In this document: positions 43,606-51,871 of the stretch, piece after piece
How the letters are laid out: each line of letters starts with the position of its first letter
Position numbering within the stretch: position 1 is the first letter of the stretch
Assembly: GCF_009931695.1 (NCBI RefSeq)
Contig: NZ_CP048000.1
Coordinates: forward strand, 4,854,501-4,918,500
Direction of reading: 5' to 3'
Source of the DNA: Anaerocolumna sedimenticola
Lineage (GTDB): Bacteria; Bacillota; Clostridia; Lachnospirales; Lachnospiraceae
Length of the DNA stretch: 64,000 nucleotides
Program-made: the position numbers and the translations under genes
Notes under the pieces: generated by a model
The model's input: the letters and a program-made list of their open reading frames with translations, nothing else
What the model was told of the DNA's origin: nothing
Database searches by the model: none

Positions 43606-44982
43606 TTATTGTAATGCAAGATAATCATTTAATAAGGAAATAACTTCTTTTGCTTCGTCAGCGGGCGTTTTAGCACCGTAGGCGACACTTTCAAAAGCAT
43701 CTTCCAGTATAGCTGTAACTTCAGCACTTGTTGTCTTTCCTGAATCAGAGAGTCCGTTATACTGCTGGCTTATATCTACACACATTTTGGTTAAAGGATT
43801 TAAGGAGCCTGCTTCTTCCGTAATCTGCTGAGCTTTTGCTGTCGGTGGTACGGAACGAACGGTACCTAATGTTTTCATTGCATCTTCATTATTAAAGAAA
43901 TAGTCTACGAACATAGCTGCTTCTTCCGGATACTTGCTTTTTGCATAAATACCTATATACTGAGGACAGTCGTTAAACCAGCCGTCACTTTTTGCATTTG
44001 ACATAACCGGCATATTACCTGCAATATAGTTGGCGTTAGGATTAGCAGCCTGCATAACGTCAGCTGATGAGGTATAACCAATGGTACATACATATTTTCC
44101 TGCTATCCAGTTCGGATCATCCTGGTTGCTTGTACCATAGGATGCCATATAGGATAGTGGAGCAGCTGCTTTGTTGTCATATAAAGATTTTATGTATGTT
44201 AAACATTCTTCAAACTGCTGTTCTGTCATGTTTAATTTATTATCTTTGCTGATAATCGCATCACCATTTGCCTGTCTTGACCAGGTACGCATAATAAATG
44301 CCGTCATATAAGTTAAATTACCGGAAATTAAATACATGGACGGATCATATTCCTGAACCTGTTTTCCCCATTCTATTAACTGATTCCAGTCATATTGTTT
44401 GGTGAAATCGATTCCGATTTTATCGGCTAAATCCTTATTAACAACAATAGCACTTCCGGCTTGTCCGGTTGGCATTGCATATTGGCTTCCCGAGCCGAAC
44501 TGACCGTTGTTTTGTAAGAATGTAGGATCAAAATTAGAAAAATCAATACTGGTTTCAGATAAATTTAAAAGCTGGCCTTGTCCATAATATTCCGGAGCTG
44601 CACCTGTTTCCAATTGCATAATATCCGGAGCGGTACCGGAGGCGAACTGTGTCATAAGCTTATCGTTGTAACCATCTTGGGAACTGTATTCGGCTTCAAT
44701 GGTAATCCAGGGATATTCTTTTTCAAATTGGTCAATAACTGCTAAGGTAGCTTCATGTCTCGCATCACCACCCCACCAGGAGAAACGAAGACTTACCGGA
44801 TCATGTTTTTCTGCCGTTTCAGCACTTACTGTACTGTCTGCGGCAGAATTCGTTTCTGTAACAGCATTTGTTGTTTCATCTGTATTGGCAGTGCCTGAGG
44901 TACTTTTTGAACCACTGCAGCCAACTAACGATGCCGTCATTGCCATAGTAAGAAACAAAGCAACAATTTTTTTCTTTTTCAT
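43606..44982 (-). CDS. Carbohydrate ABC transporter substrate-binding lipoprotein
   Basis: About 458 residues. The signal peptide starts MKKKKIVALFLTMAMTASLV with the lipobox LVGC, then a Ser/Thr/Asn linker. The mature protein is of the family 1 type (LRFSWWGGDARHEATLAVID, FASGTAPDIMQLETG, YPEEAAMFVDYFFNNEDAM). The ATG at 44982 follows GTGGAGGGTTTCATT; the frame further upstream (to 45057) lacks a signal and is not used. It is the first gene of the importer operon, next to a YesM/YesN two-component pair that probably controls it. Confidence 0.93.
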   Translation of the reverse strand: MKKKKIVALFLTMAMTASLVGCSGSKSTSGTANTDETTNAVTETNSAADSTVSAETAEKHDPVSLRFSWWGGDARHEATLAVIDQFEKEYPWITIEAEYSSQDGYNDKLMTQFASGTAPDIMQLETGAAPEYYGQGQLLNLSETSIDFSNFDPTFLQNNGQFGSGSQYAMPTGQAGSAIVVNKDLADKIGIDFTKQYDWNQLIEWGKQVQEYDPSMYLISGNLTYMTAFIMRTWSRQANGDAIISKDNKLNMTEQQFEECLTYIKSLYDNKAAAPLSYMASYGTSNQDDPNWIAGKYVCTIGYTSSADVMQAANPNANYIAGNMPVMSNAKSDGWFNDCPQYIGIYAKSKYPEEAAMFVDYFFNNEDAMKTLGTVRSVPPTAKAQQITEEAGSLNPLTKMCVDISQQYNGLSDSGKTTSAEVTAILEDAFESVAYGAKTPADEAKEVISLLNDYLALQ

Positions 44983-45214
44983 AATGAAACCCTCCACTAT
45001 ATTATTTTTATGAGCGGTTACCCATTTCGCATTTGTGAACCACTTCAGTGATATCATTCTATCATCCGGCAGGAATCATTAAAAGGTACACAGTCTAATA
45101 TAAAGATTCATATTTTACGCATTAAAAACCGGATGGTATCATTTTTATTTTTTTTTATTCATTTATTGCAATATTGCTAAGACGAATCATGTTTTTCCTC
45201 TGTTTTTCGTGATA

Positions 45215-47011
45215 TTACACATAACTTTTCTTAATTTCTCCCGTTTGTACAGGTATCCTAAAGTAAATTCCTGTACCCATATCTTTTTTGCTTCGGATGT
45301 GTAATTTACTCCGATCCCCATAATGAAGTACCAATCTGCGGTTTAAGTTCGTTAATCCAATGTTCTTTGACGAGGGATCATTGATTTTAATATACAGCTC
45401 GGCAATTTCATCTTTCGTCATTCCACAGCCGTTATCAATAACTGCTATGTTTATTTCATCATTCCTTAAGTACCCTTTTATCTTAAGATAACAGCGCCGT
45501 TCGGTAGATTTTATTCCGTGGTTAACACTGTTTTCAACCATTGGCTGCAGCATAAGACGAAAAACCTGATGATCTAAAATCTCATCATCTATTTCAAAAT
45601 AGGTGATGATGATATGATTAAACCGGATCTCCTGAATCTGAAGATATGCCTTTAAATAATTAAGCTCCTCCCGTAAGGTTACAGGCTCCGTCGGATTGGT
45701 CAGAGCATATTTAATTATTCTTGACAGTTCCTGTATCATGGTATGGAGGGTGGATTGGCCGCCTTTTTCTTTTAATACTTCTAAATCCATTGTCTGCAGG
45801 GTATTAAAGATAAAATGCGGGTTAATCTGCAGCTGTAAAGCCATAATTTCCGTAATTTCATTCTGGTGTTGTTTTTCCATTAATTTGGTCTGCATCTGAC
45901 TGTTTTTAATGAATAGAAAAAGAATATTATTCATAATCAAATTGTATTCATCTTTTACGATCAACTGCGGTTTTTCTATGAACTCTCCCCGTTCAGCCGC
46001 ACTGAAAACATCCACCAGATAAGTAATATGTTTAAATGCACTTTTGGTGGTAATCCAAGCCAGAAGCATAACAATCAGAAAATTTAAAAGGAGGATTGCC
46101 AGAGCTAACTTTAGAAAATCCAAGAGACTGTCGGCAAAAACATCAAAAGATATCATGGATACGAAATAAGTCTCATAATAAGCCGCAGGTTCTATGTAAA
46201 ACAGATAATATTTTCCGTTAATATTCACCCATTCCTGATTTTTACTGAACTTACCCTTAGCTTCATATTCCTTAATAATATCTGAGAAAAAACCTTTTTT
46301 GGACGTTACATCGGACGCTGTATCCGGATTGCTGGCAAATAACGTATCACCTTTTTTATTTAAATAAAAAAAGCTCTGGCCCGAATGATAAAGCATATTG
46401 TCAATCATCATTCCGAAATTCTTTGCGTTGACATTCACTACTATAACACCCTTGGCATATTTCATACGCTGATAAATAGTTATAACTTCTTTAGCTGCTT
46501 CATAGCTGTATCTTTTCAGCCACCTGGTCTCAACAAATTGCTCGTCCTCTTTGGGAATCTTTTTATAATGATTAAACCAATCTTTATCAAAATAGGTTTT
46601 AATAGATGCCAGCTGATCGGAAGAAGAAGCCAGAAAATTATCTCTGCCGTTTATGTAGAGATAAACGGAATTGATATAAGGATAAGAAGTCTCTGAACTC
46701 TTTAAGAAGTTTTCGATAGCATTCATAAATACTACATCTTTAAACTCTAACTGAGCATGACTGAGCAATTTCTGAAGTGCCAGTTTATATTGGGCACTTC
46801 CCATCATAACATCCTGTTGGTGTATGGTACTGTAAACAACATATACGATATTGTCATTAATACTTTTTAAGGTATTGGCTCCTTGTTTTTTAAGTTCCTC
46901 CTGCTGGGTATAAATATTCATGAATCCCATTATGATAAAGAGAAGCAGCAACGGTATAAACATGATAATCGCAAATGTACGGAATCGTTTCATAAAAAAT
47001 TTACGAAGCAT
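45215..47011 (-). CDS. Sensor histidine kinase, YesM type
   Basis: The 598-residue kinase has a membrane helix near the N-terminus (FAIIMFIPLLLLFIIMGFMN), a large extracellular sensor of about 250 residues, a second helix (LALAILLLNFLIVMLLAWIT), HAMP, then LQINPHFIFNTLQTMD with the phospho-accepting His (about 396). The HATPase part has VENSVNHG, IDNGCGMTKDE and GLTNLNRRL. YesM kinases sense sugars or transporter state and act with AraC-type YesN regulators. It overlaps closely (3 bases apart) with the regulator gene. The target is probably the importer and GH43 next to it. Confidence 0.93.
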   Translation of the reverse strand: MLRKFFMKRFRTFAIIMFIPLLLLFIIMGFMNIYTQQEELKKQGANTLKSINDNIVYVVYSTIHQQDVMMGSAQYKLALQKLLSHAQLEFKDVVFMNAIENFLKSSETSYPYINSVYLYINGRDNFLASSSDQLASIKTYFDKDWFNHYKKIPKEDEQFVETRWLKRYSYEAAKEVITIYQRMKYAKGVIVVNVNAKNFGMMIDNMLYHSGQSFFYLNKKGDTLFASNPDTASDVTSKKGFFSDIIKEYEAKGKFSKNQEWVNINGKYYLFYIEPAAYYETYFVSMISFDVFADSLLDFLKLALAILLLNFLIVMLLAWITTKSAFKHITYLVDVFSAAERGEFIEKPQLIVKDEYNLIMNNILFLFIKNSQMQTKLMEKQHQNEITEIMALQLQINPHFIFNTLQTMDLEVLKEKGGQSTLHTMIQELSRIIKYALTNPTEPVTLREELNYLKAYLQIQEIRFNHIIITYFEIDDEILDHQVFRLMLQPMVENSVNHGIKSTERRCYLKIKGYLRNDEINIAVIDNGCGMTKDEIAELYIKINDPSSKNIGLTNLNRRLVLHYGDRSKLHIRSKKDMGTGIYFRIPVQTGEIKKSYV

Positions 47012-47014
47012 ACC

Positions 47015-47752
47015 TTATCTGTTCTCCTTCCTGATTCCATTTCTAAAATCCATGGGACTAACATTATAATAGGTTTTAAATGCCCTTGAGAAATTTTTGG
47101 GATTATCATAACCTACATAAAATGCTATTTCATAGCTTTTATAGTTAGGATCCAGCAAAAGTTCACTTGCCTTTTCCATTCTGATTTTATTTAGTTTTTC
47201 TAAAAATCCGCTGCCGGATTTTTCTTTATATATTTTCGATAAGTAGTTTGGACTAAGCCCTACTATCTCCGCAGCTCCTTCCAAGGATGCTTTCTGGTAA
47301 TTGTTTTGAAGGTAATTATCCACACGTTGAATTATCTCGTTATAATAAGTTTTCGGCCGATTATCCATTACTTTATTAGTTTCATCTAAGTTCATTCTGA
47401 TTTTCTCAAAACAGGCTACCAATTCTTCGTAACGGATGGGTTTTAACAAGTAATCGCTGATCCCATACTGAATTCCGGCACGCATATATTCATAATCCTT
47501 ATAACTGCTGAACAATACAATTTTTATATGAGGAAAACGTTTCAGTTCTTTTGTCAGGCTTATTCCATTCATTACAGGCATGGAAATATCCGTCATCACA
47601 ACATCTACCGGCTCCTCCTCCACATAGGACAAAGCGCTGTCGGCATCCGTAAAACGCGCAACAACCTCAAATCCAATATTATTCCATGGAAATAACTCCG
47701 ATATACCGTCTAAAATTTTTTCCTCATCATCGACAATGACTAAATGATACAT
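47015..47752 (-). CDS. Response regulator with AraC DNA-binding domain (YesN-like, short form)
   Basis: About 245 residues: a receiver domain (HLVIVDDEEKILDGI, phospho-Asp55 in VVMTDISMP, Lys in YLLKPI) and a C-terminal AraC double helix-turn-helix (AAEIVGLSPNYLSKIYKEKS, then IAFYVGYDNPKNFSRAFKTY). Typical YesN proteins are about 500 residues with a middle linker domain; this one lacks it. The ATG at 47752 follows GGGTGGATAC. It pairs with the kinase downstream and probably activates the ABC importer genes. Confidence 0.92.
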   Translation of the reverse strand: MYHLVIVDDEEKILDGISELFPWNNIGFEVVARFTDADSALSYVEEEPVDVVMTDISMPVMNGISLTKELKRFPHIKIVLFSSYKDYEYMRAGIQYGISDYLLKPIRYEELVACFEKIRMNLDETNKVMDNRPKTYYNEIIQRVDNYLQNNYQKASLEGAAEIVGLSPNYLSKIYKEKSGSGFLEKLNKIRMEKASELLLDPNYKSYEIAFYVGYDNPKNFSRAFKTYYNVSPMDFRNGIRKENR

Positions 47753-47851
47753 GTATCCACCCTTTCCCACATTAAATTTATCACCGGTTTGGCTGTTATA
47801 ATCCGGACACTTATAACCAATACTAAGAAAATTAACGGTTTTGTCTTTCTA

Positions 47852-48751
47852 TCATGGATTAATTAAATATTTTCTTAAGAATTTTTCCTCCAAGTTATAT
47901 ATTTCCTCTGATTCAAAGTCTGCCAAATTATGCCTTGCCCCTCGGATTATATGATATTCTGCCCTGGTAAGGCCTGCAGCCTGCTTAATCGCAGTAGCTA
48001 ATGTCATACTTTGTAAAATTGGAATACACTGATCCTGGTTACCATGAAAAAATAAAAAAGGAGGGCAGTTTTTATTCACATAGGTATGTGGATCTGCTAA
48101 TTTTACTAACTCAGGAACCTCAGCCGGTTTTCTACCTCCGAAAAGCATCCCCTCCATAGAATCTGCTTCTCCAACCTCCTTAAAGGAAGGTTCCAACCCG
48201 AGAGTATCCAGTTCTTCTTTTAAAACACCAAGATTACTGGGGCAATAAACTGCGATAACCGCCTGTACTTCACTGGTTACCTGTGCATTTCCCCATGTTT
48301 CTTTATCTTCTAATTTACCGCAGGAAGAGGATGTTGCACATAATGCAGCATAATGAGCTCCTGCAGATTCTCCCATAAGTGCCACATTAAAAGGATCTAA
48401 ATCATATTCACCTGCGTTGGCTTTAATGTAACGGATTGCCGCCTTAATCTCATCCACCTGTATGGGAAACTGTTGTTGATAGCTTAAGGAATAATTAATA
48501 CTGACCACGGCAAATCCTCTTCTCAGGAGTTTTAAGGCCGGTTCTAATTTATAGGAGCTTTTATTACCAAAGTACCAACCCCCTCCATATATATCCATAA
48601 TTACCGGATACGGGCCTATACCCGTATTAGGAAGATAAATATCCAGCTGTCTTCTTTCGTTTCCTTTAGCATACTGGATATTTAAATATTTACGCTGTAC
48701 AAATTCTGTTTTGGCCGGTATATGTATTCTCTTATCATCAATAAATTTCAT
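47852..48751 (-). CDS. Alpha/beta hydrolase, acetyl-esterase (BD-FAE/HSL-like) type
   Basis: The 299-residue cytosolic esterase has the oxyanion-hole motif VIMDIYGGGWYFG (YGGGW in place of HGGGW), the nucleophile elbow MGESAGAHYA, an Asp in FFHGNQDQCIP and the catalytic His in ARHNLADFES. Members remove acetyl or similar groups from xylo-oligosaccharides or small esters. Its position next to the GH43/importer cluster supports a role in deacetylating imported hemicellulose fragments (inference). The ATG has only a weak ribosome site. Confidence 0.85.
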   Translation of the reverse strand: MKFIDDKRIHIPAKTEFVQRKYLNIQYAKGNERRQLDIYLPNTGIGPYPVIMDIYGGGWYFGNKSSYKLEPALKLLRRGFAVVSINYSLSYQQQFPIQVDEIKAAIRYIKANAGEYDLDPFNVALMGESAGAHYAALCATSSSCGKLEDKETWGNAQVTSEVQAVIAVYCPSNLGVLKEELDTLGLEPSFKEVGEADSMEGMLFGGRKPAEVPELVKLADPHTYVNKNCPPFLFFHGNQDQCIPILQSMTLATAIKQAAGLTRAEYHIIRGARHNLADFESEEIYNLEEKFLRKYLINP

Positions 48752-48820
48752 AAAATAACTTTAGCGCATCCCTCTGAAAACAGAGAGAATACCGCTTCTC
48801 CTCTTAATTTATTATTATTT

Positions 48821-48870
48821 TAGGTAATTGCAAAACTCCGATAGTGTTACTATTTGTGATACATCTTATA
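48821..48870. repeat. Half copy of the family I element, variant of copy A
   Basis: TAGGTAATTGCAAAACTCC, then TATTTGTGATACATCTTATA, matches the right arm of the copy at 258-410 in reverse. The other arm is missing. The rest of 48871-49169 is AT-rich; I see no gene there. Confidence 0.6.
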
Positions 48871-49169
48871 AAATCCTAATTAATTATTTAACAAGTCAAT
48901 ATGCTGAAGATTTTCGACATAATATTCTATTTTTTATTACAATTATAACACAATTAAATTTTTAAAAAAACAGAAAAACCAAGGAAGCATAAAAATGAAT
49001 ACTTTTCATAAGTAAAACACCTTGTATTCCGTTACTTTGATTAAATTATCCAAAACAGAATTAATACACACCAACGGAATTTAAGAAACTTTATATTCCC
49101 AATTAGAATCAGGGGTAAACTCTTATTTCAAGCAGGCATTCTATATGTTTCCTTTGCTTTTGCGAGACG

Positions 49170-49220
49170 AAAAAGGAACCAGCAGCACTAAAAATGTTAC
49201 TTAGTGTTTTACTGGTTCCT
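49170..49220 (-). terminator. Intrinsic terminator of the hemerythrin-like gene
   Basis: AGGAACCAG/CTGGTTCCT with an inner ACACTAAG/TTAGTG region; the minus strand runs into CTTTTTCG. It lies 4 bases after the stop of the gene ending at 49224. Confidence 0.7.
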
Positions 49221-49223
49221 CTT

Positions 49224-49649
49224 TCACATATTTTTAATTTTTATTAAATGATACAATTCATCATCTTCTTTTTTTATGCGCTTTTTCAAAGCTTCCATCA
49301 TATTTTTTGTATCCTGAACAAATATATCTAATTTTGCAGTAATCTTAGAGCCCACATTGTAGCTGCTTTTATATTCGGAGTACGTATTTGCCAAGTCACC
49401 CATTTCCCTTATGTATTGACTTGCTATCAGTTGAATCTCTTCGTCTTTTGAATCCAGTAAATCCGGATATAAAAACTTGTCTTCTTCTATTAAATGGATT
49501 TTAAGCAATCCGGCCAGTTTACTGATATGTAAAGCTGCTTCAGCCGTATTTATTGATGTACTGCTGCCTTTTTTTATTGCAGATTCTATAAAGCCGATCT
49601 CTGCTTTAATTAATTCATGCTGCCGATTTAGATTCGTTAAATTTATCAT
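49224..49649 (-). CDS. Hemerythrin HHE-domain protein
   Basis: About 141 residues, all helical, starting MINLTNLNRQHELIKAEIGF. His11 and its following Glu, then HISKLAGLLKIHLIEEDKFL with the HXXXED pattern, are the expected di-iron ligands, and RIKKEDDELY follows in the last helix. HHE proteins bind iron and sense or store oxygen or nitric oxide. In an anaerobe, protection from oxygen or NO, or iron handling, is plausible. The ATG at 49649 follows GGAGGTACCT. It is a single gene with a strong terminator. Confidence 0.8.
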   Translation of the reverse strand: MINLTNLNRQHELIKAEIGFIESAIKKGSSTSINTAEAALHISKLAGLLKIHLIEEDKFLYPDLLDSKDEEIQLIASQYIREMGDLANTYSEYKSSYNVGSKITAKLDIFVQDTKNMMEALKKRIKKEDDELYHLIKIKNM

Positions 49650-49723
49650 AGGTACCTCCACCATTTTTATTTGATATTATTATAATGGCTTCAGTATGAT
49701 TCGTATGTTGCAAAAGCAACAAA

Positions 49724-50836
49724 TTAATTCAATGCTTCACAAAGAGCTACCAAAGCCAATGATTGTCCATACGCCATGGGTGCCAGCATGATATTTTTAT
49801 AATGTTCTTTATCCATACCAATTCCGGTTCCGGCGGATACATTTAATACCGTTCCGTCAATATCGATATTTCTGCATATTGCTTCAATTGCCTTATCCGC
49901 TTTTATTTTATAAGAGCCATCAAGGATTCCAAGCTTTATACCTTTTAAAATACCTGTTGCTATAGCAGCCGTACCCGAAACTTCTTCGTAGCTCGTTTTA
50001 TCATCCAGAACCGTATGCCAGAGACCGCTTTCCGGTTGTAAGGTTACCAGCCTGTTAACCTGTGCTTTAAAGGTATCTTCCAAATACCTCTTTAAACCGC
50101 CGTCCATATGTCCATGAAAAGCCTCAATAAAATCTACAATGCCAAAAGTAAACCAGGAGTTTCCCCGGCACCAGAATACTTCACCGAAATTATTATTTTC
50201 TTTAAATGTCCAGCCATGGTAAAATAATCCTGTTTTTTTGTTATACAGATATTTAATATGTAAAAGCACCTGATGAATGGATTCTTCAATCCAATCTTTC
50301 CGGTTATATTTATGTCCCATTTTATTTAAGAAAAGTACAGCCATAAACAGCGTATCAATCCACAATTGTTCTTCATGCCGCCCTACTGCATTCCGGTTAC
50401 CAATGGCACTGGTAACATGTTCAAAACCATTCTCTTTTGTTTTAGGAAGTTCGTTCATTAACCATTCTGCCCTTTTCATACAAAGGATTTCATAATCTGC
50501 ATTTTTAAATTCGTCCAACAGATCAACTAAAGTAAGAAGAGGCGCAGTTGTATTAATATTAGCTGATGGAAGTCCTTTTTTTATGTTAGCTTCAAACCAG
50601 TTCTTAAAAAAATCCATGTACTTATCCTGACCCAGAAAAAGCTGCAGTTTATTCAGTCCATACAATCCAACTCCTTGAGGCCAGTCCCATTCTTCAATAC
50701 CGAAATCACGTGCAACCAAACCGGTTTTTCTGGCATTTTCCGAAGTTGTTTTATCACTGTCATAATCTGCACCTCCCAAATTCATTAATTTCTCAACTAT
50801 GAGATAAATCTTTTCTAATAATAATTCATTTGTCAT
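49724..50836 (-). CDS. GH105 unsaturated rhamnogalacturonyl hydrolase-like enzyme
   Basis: About 370 residues forming an (alpha/alpha)6 barrel. Marks include IEEWDWPQGVGLYGLNKLQL, EEQLWIDTLFMAVLFLNKMG, FYHGWTFKENNNFGEVFWCR and GNSWFTFGIVDFIEAF, all seen in YteR/YesR-type proteins. These enzymes remove unsaturated galacturonic acid from the products of pectin lyases by hydrating the enol ether. There is no signal peptide, so it acts in the cytosol. The start is taken at the ATG at 50836, after AAGGAATAACAAATAAA; an in-frame TTG lies at 50857. An AraC-type remnant lies upstream. Confidence 0.88.
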   Translation of the reverse strand: MTNELLLEKIYLIVEKLMNLGGADYDSDKTTSENARKTGLVARDFGIEEWDWPQGVGLYGLNKLQLFLGQDKYMDFFKNWFEANIKKGLPSANINTTAPLLTLVDLLDEFKNADYEILCMKRAEWLMNELPKTKENGFEHVTSAIGNRNAVGRHEEQLWIDTLFMAVLFLNKMGHKYNRKDWIEESIHQVLLHIKYLYNKKTGLFYHGWTFKENNNFGEVFWCRGNSWFTFGIVDFIEAFHGHMDGGLKRYLEDTFKAQVNRLVTLQPESGLWHTVLDDKTSYEEVSGTAAIATGILKGIKLGILDGSYKIKADKAIEAICRNIDIDGTVLNVSAGTGIGMDKEHYKNIMLAPMAYGQSLALVALCEALN

Positions 50837-50853
50837 TTTATTTGTTATTCCTT

Positions 50854-51008
50854 TCAATTAATATATTTCATATATAACCGCTCCTCCGCCGGTGTAAGAA
50901 TGTGTAAGTTATTCCAACCTGCTCTAACAAGAATATCGTAAATGCTATCTAAATTAAATAAAAAAACTTTGTTCTAAGTTCAATAAAGCGACCCGTTTTA
51001 AAAAACAT
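50854..51008 (-). pseudogene. Small ORF of about 51 residues, probably frameshifted
   Basis: From the ATG at 51008 the frame reads MFFKTGRFIELRTKFF and is lost in a run of seven Ts. In the next frame it continues LFNLDSIYDILVRAGWNNLH to LYMKYIN and a stop at 50854. One extra T joins them. It overlaps the end of the AraC remnant and the ribosome site of GH105. I do not recognise it; it may be a small protein coupled to GH105. Confidence 0.35.
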
Positions 51009-51523
51009 TATCAAGATATTCTTTTGGTGTATATCCGGTATATCGTTTGAACACCTGGCTGAAGTAATGCGGGTTATTTCCGAACCCAACCTGCCTGACT
51101 ATATTTTTTATGTTATCAAAAGAATATAGGTTTAACAATTTTTTGGCTTCTTCCATTCGAATTCCGTTCAGGTATTCGGAAAATCGTATTCCTTCTTCTT
51201 TTACAAATTGCTTGCTCAAATAACCGACGCTGATAAATAAATAATTTTCAGCAAGCCATTTGAGTGAAAGTGATTCTTCGTTATAATGCATTTTGACATA
51301 GGTTTTTAAAGTGGCAATGGTTGATTTATTTTTTATCTCCGTATGCTCCCTAAAGAAATTCTTTGCTATAATACCTTGCAGCAGTTCCTGTATCGCTTCA
51401 ATTGATGAGCAGGAATAGAGCTTTCTGAAAAAATCACCGGCGATATCGATTGTATCTTCATTTTGCGCGGTATCCAGCCGCAGAAATAATGCAACCGCTA
51501 AATTACCAAAACAGATTACTATA
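50998..51523 (-). pseudogene. 5'-truncated AraC-type regulator
   Basis: The last 97 residues are a full AraC double helix-turn-helix (NYLFISVGYLSKQFVKEEGI, then VRQVGFGNNPHYFSQVFKRY). The same frame stays open upstream to about 51523 (NIVICFGNLAVALFLRLDTA), like the linker of YesN regulators, but a stop follows at once and no receiver domain or good start is found. A terminator-like hairpin sits exactly at the break. It is best read as the C-terminal remnant of a YesN-like regulator that once served the GH105 region. A short A-run change could create an ATG start, but it would have no ribosome site. Confidence 0.6.
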
Positions 51524-51537
51524 TTTTTTTATCATAC

Positions 51538-51588
51538 AAAATGAACCGGGACTGCTTCGTCATATACTGAGCAATTCCGGTTCATTTT
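51538..51588. terminator. Bidirectional terminator-like hairpin at the truncated regulator
   Basis: AAAATGAACCGG (51538-51549) pairs perfectly with CCGGTTCATTTT (51577-51588). Both flanks are A/T-rich. Between it and the gene at 51872 (51589-51871) I see no gene; a 25-residue open stretch, SYARVIGDGFGGNFPADSK, near 51790-51850 may be a coding remnant. Confidence 0.5.
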
Positions 51589-51871
51589 AATTGTCTATAT
51601 AAATTTTAGCGGACATACCGACTATTCTACGGGTCAAAGAGAAATAATAACTAATAATGTACTGCTTAATAATACATGGATAGTATGATAGGCGTAGACC
51701 GTACTATGGTGATGGATGATTCACTGCAATCACCTTTCCTCCCATTATAATTATATCAAATCTAGTCAATAACAACAAGACTGTTTTTCTGAGGATAGTT
51801 ATGCTAGAGTTATTGGTGACGGTTTTGGAGGTAATTTTCCTGCCGATTCTAAATAAGGGGTGATTTCCATA

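Noticed and set aside
51600..51860. A possible insertion sequence remnant before the helicase gene
   Set aside because: Only a short open stretch is visible, with no inverted repeats or transposase motif.
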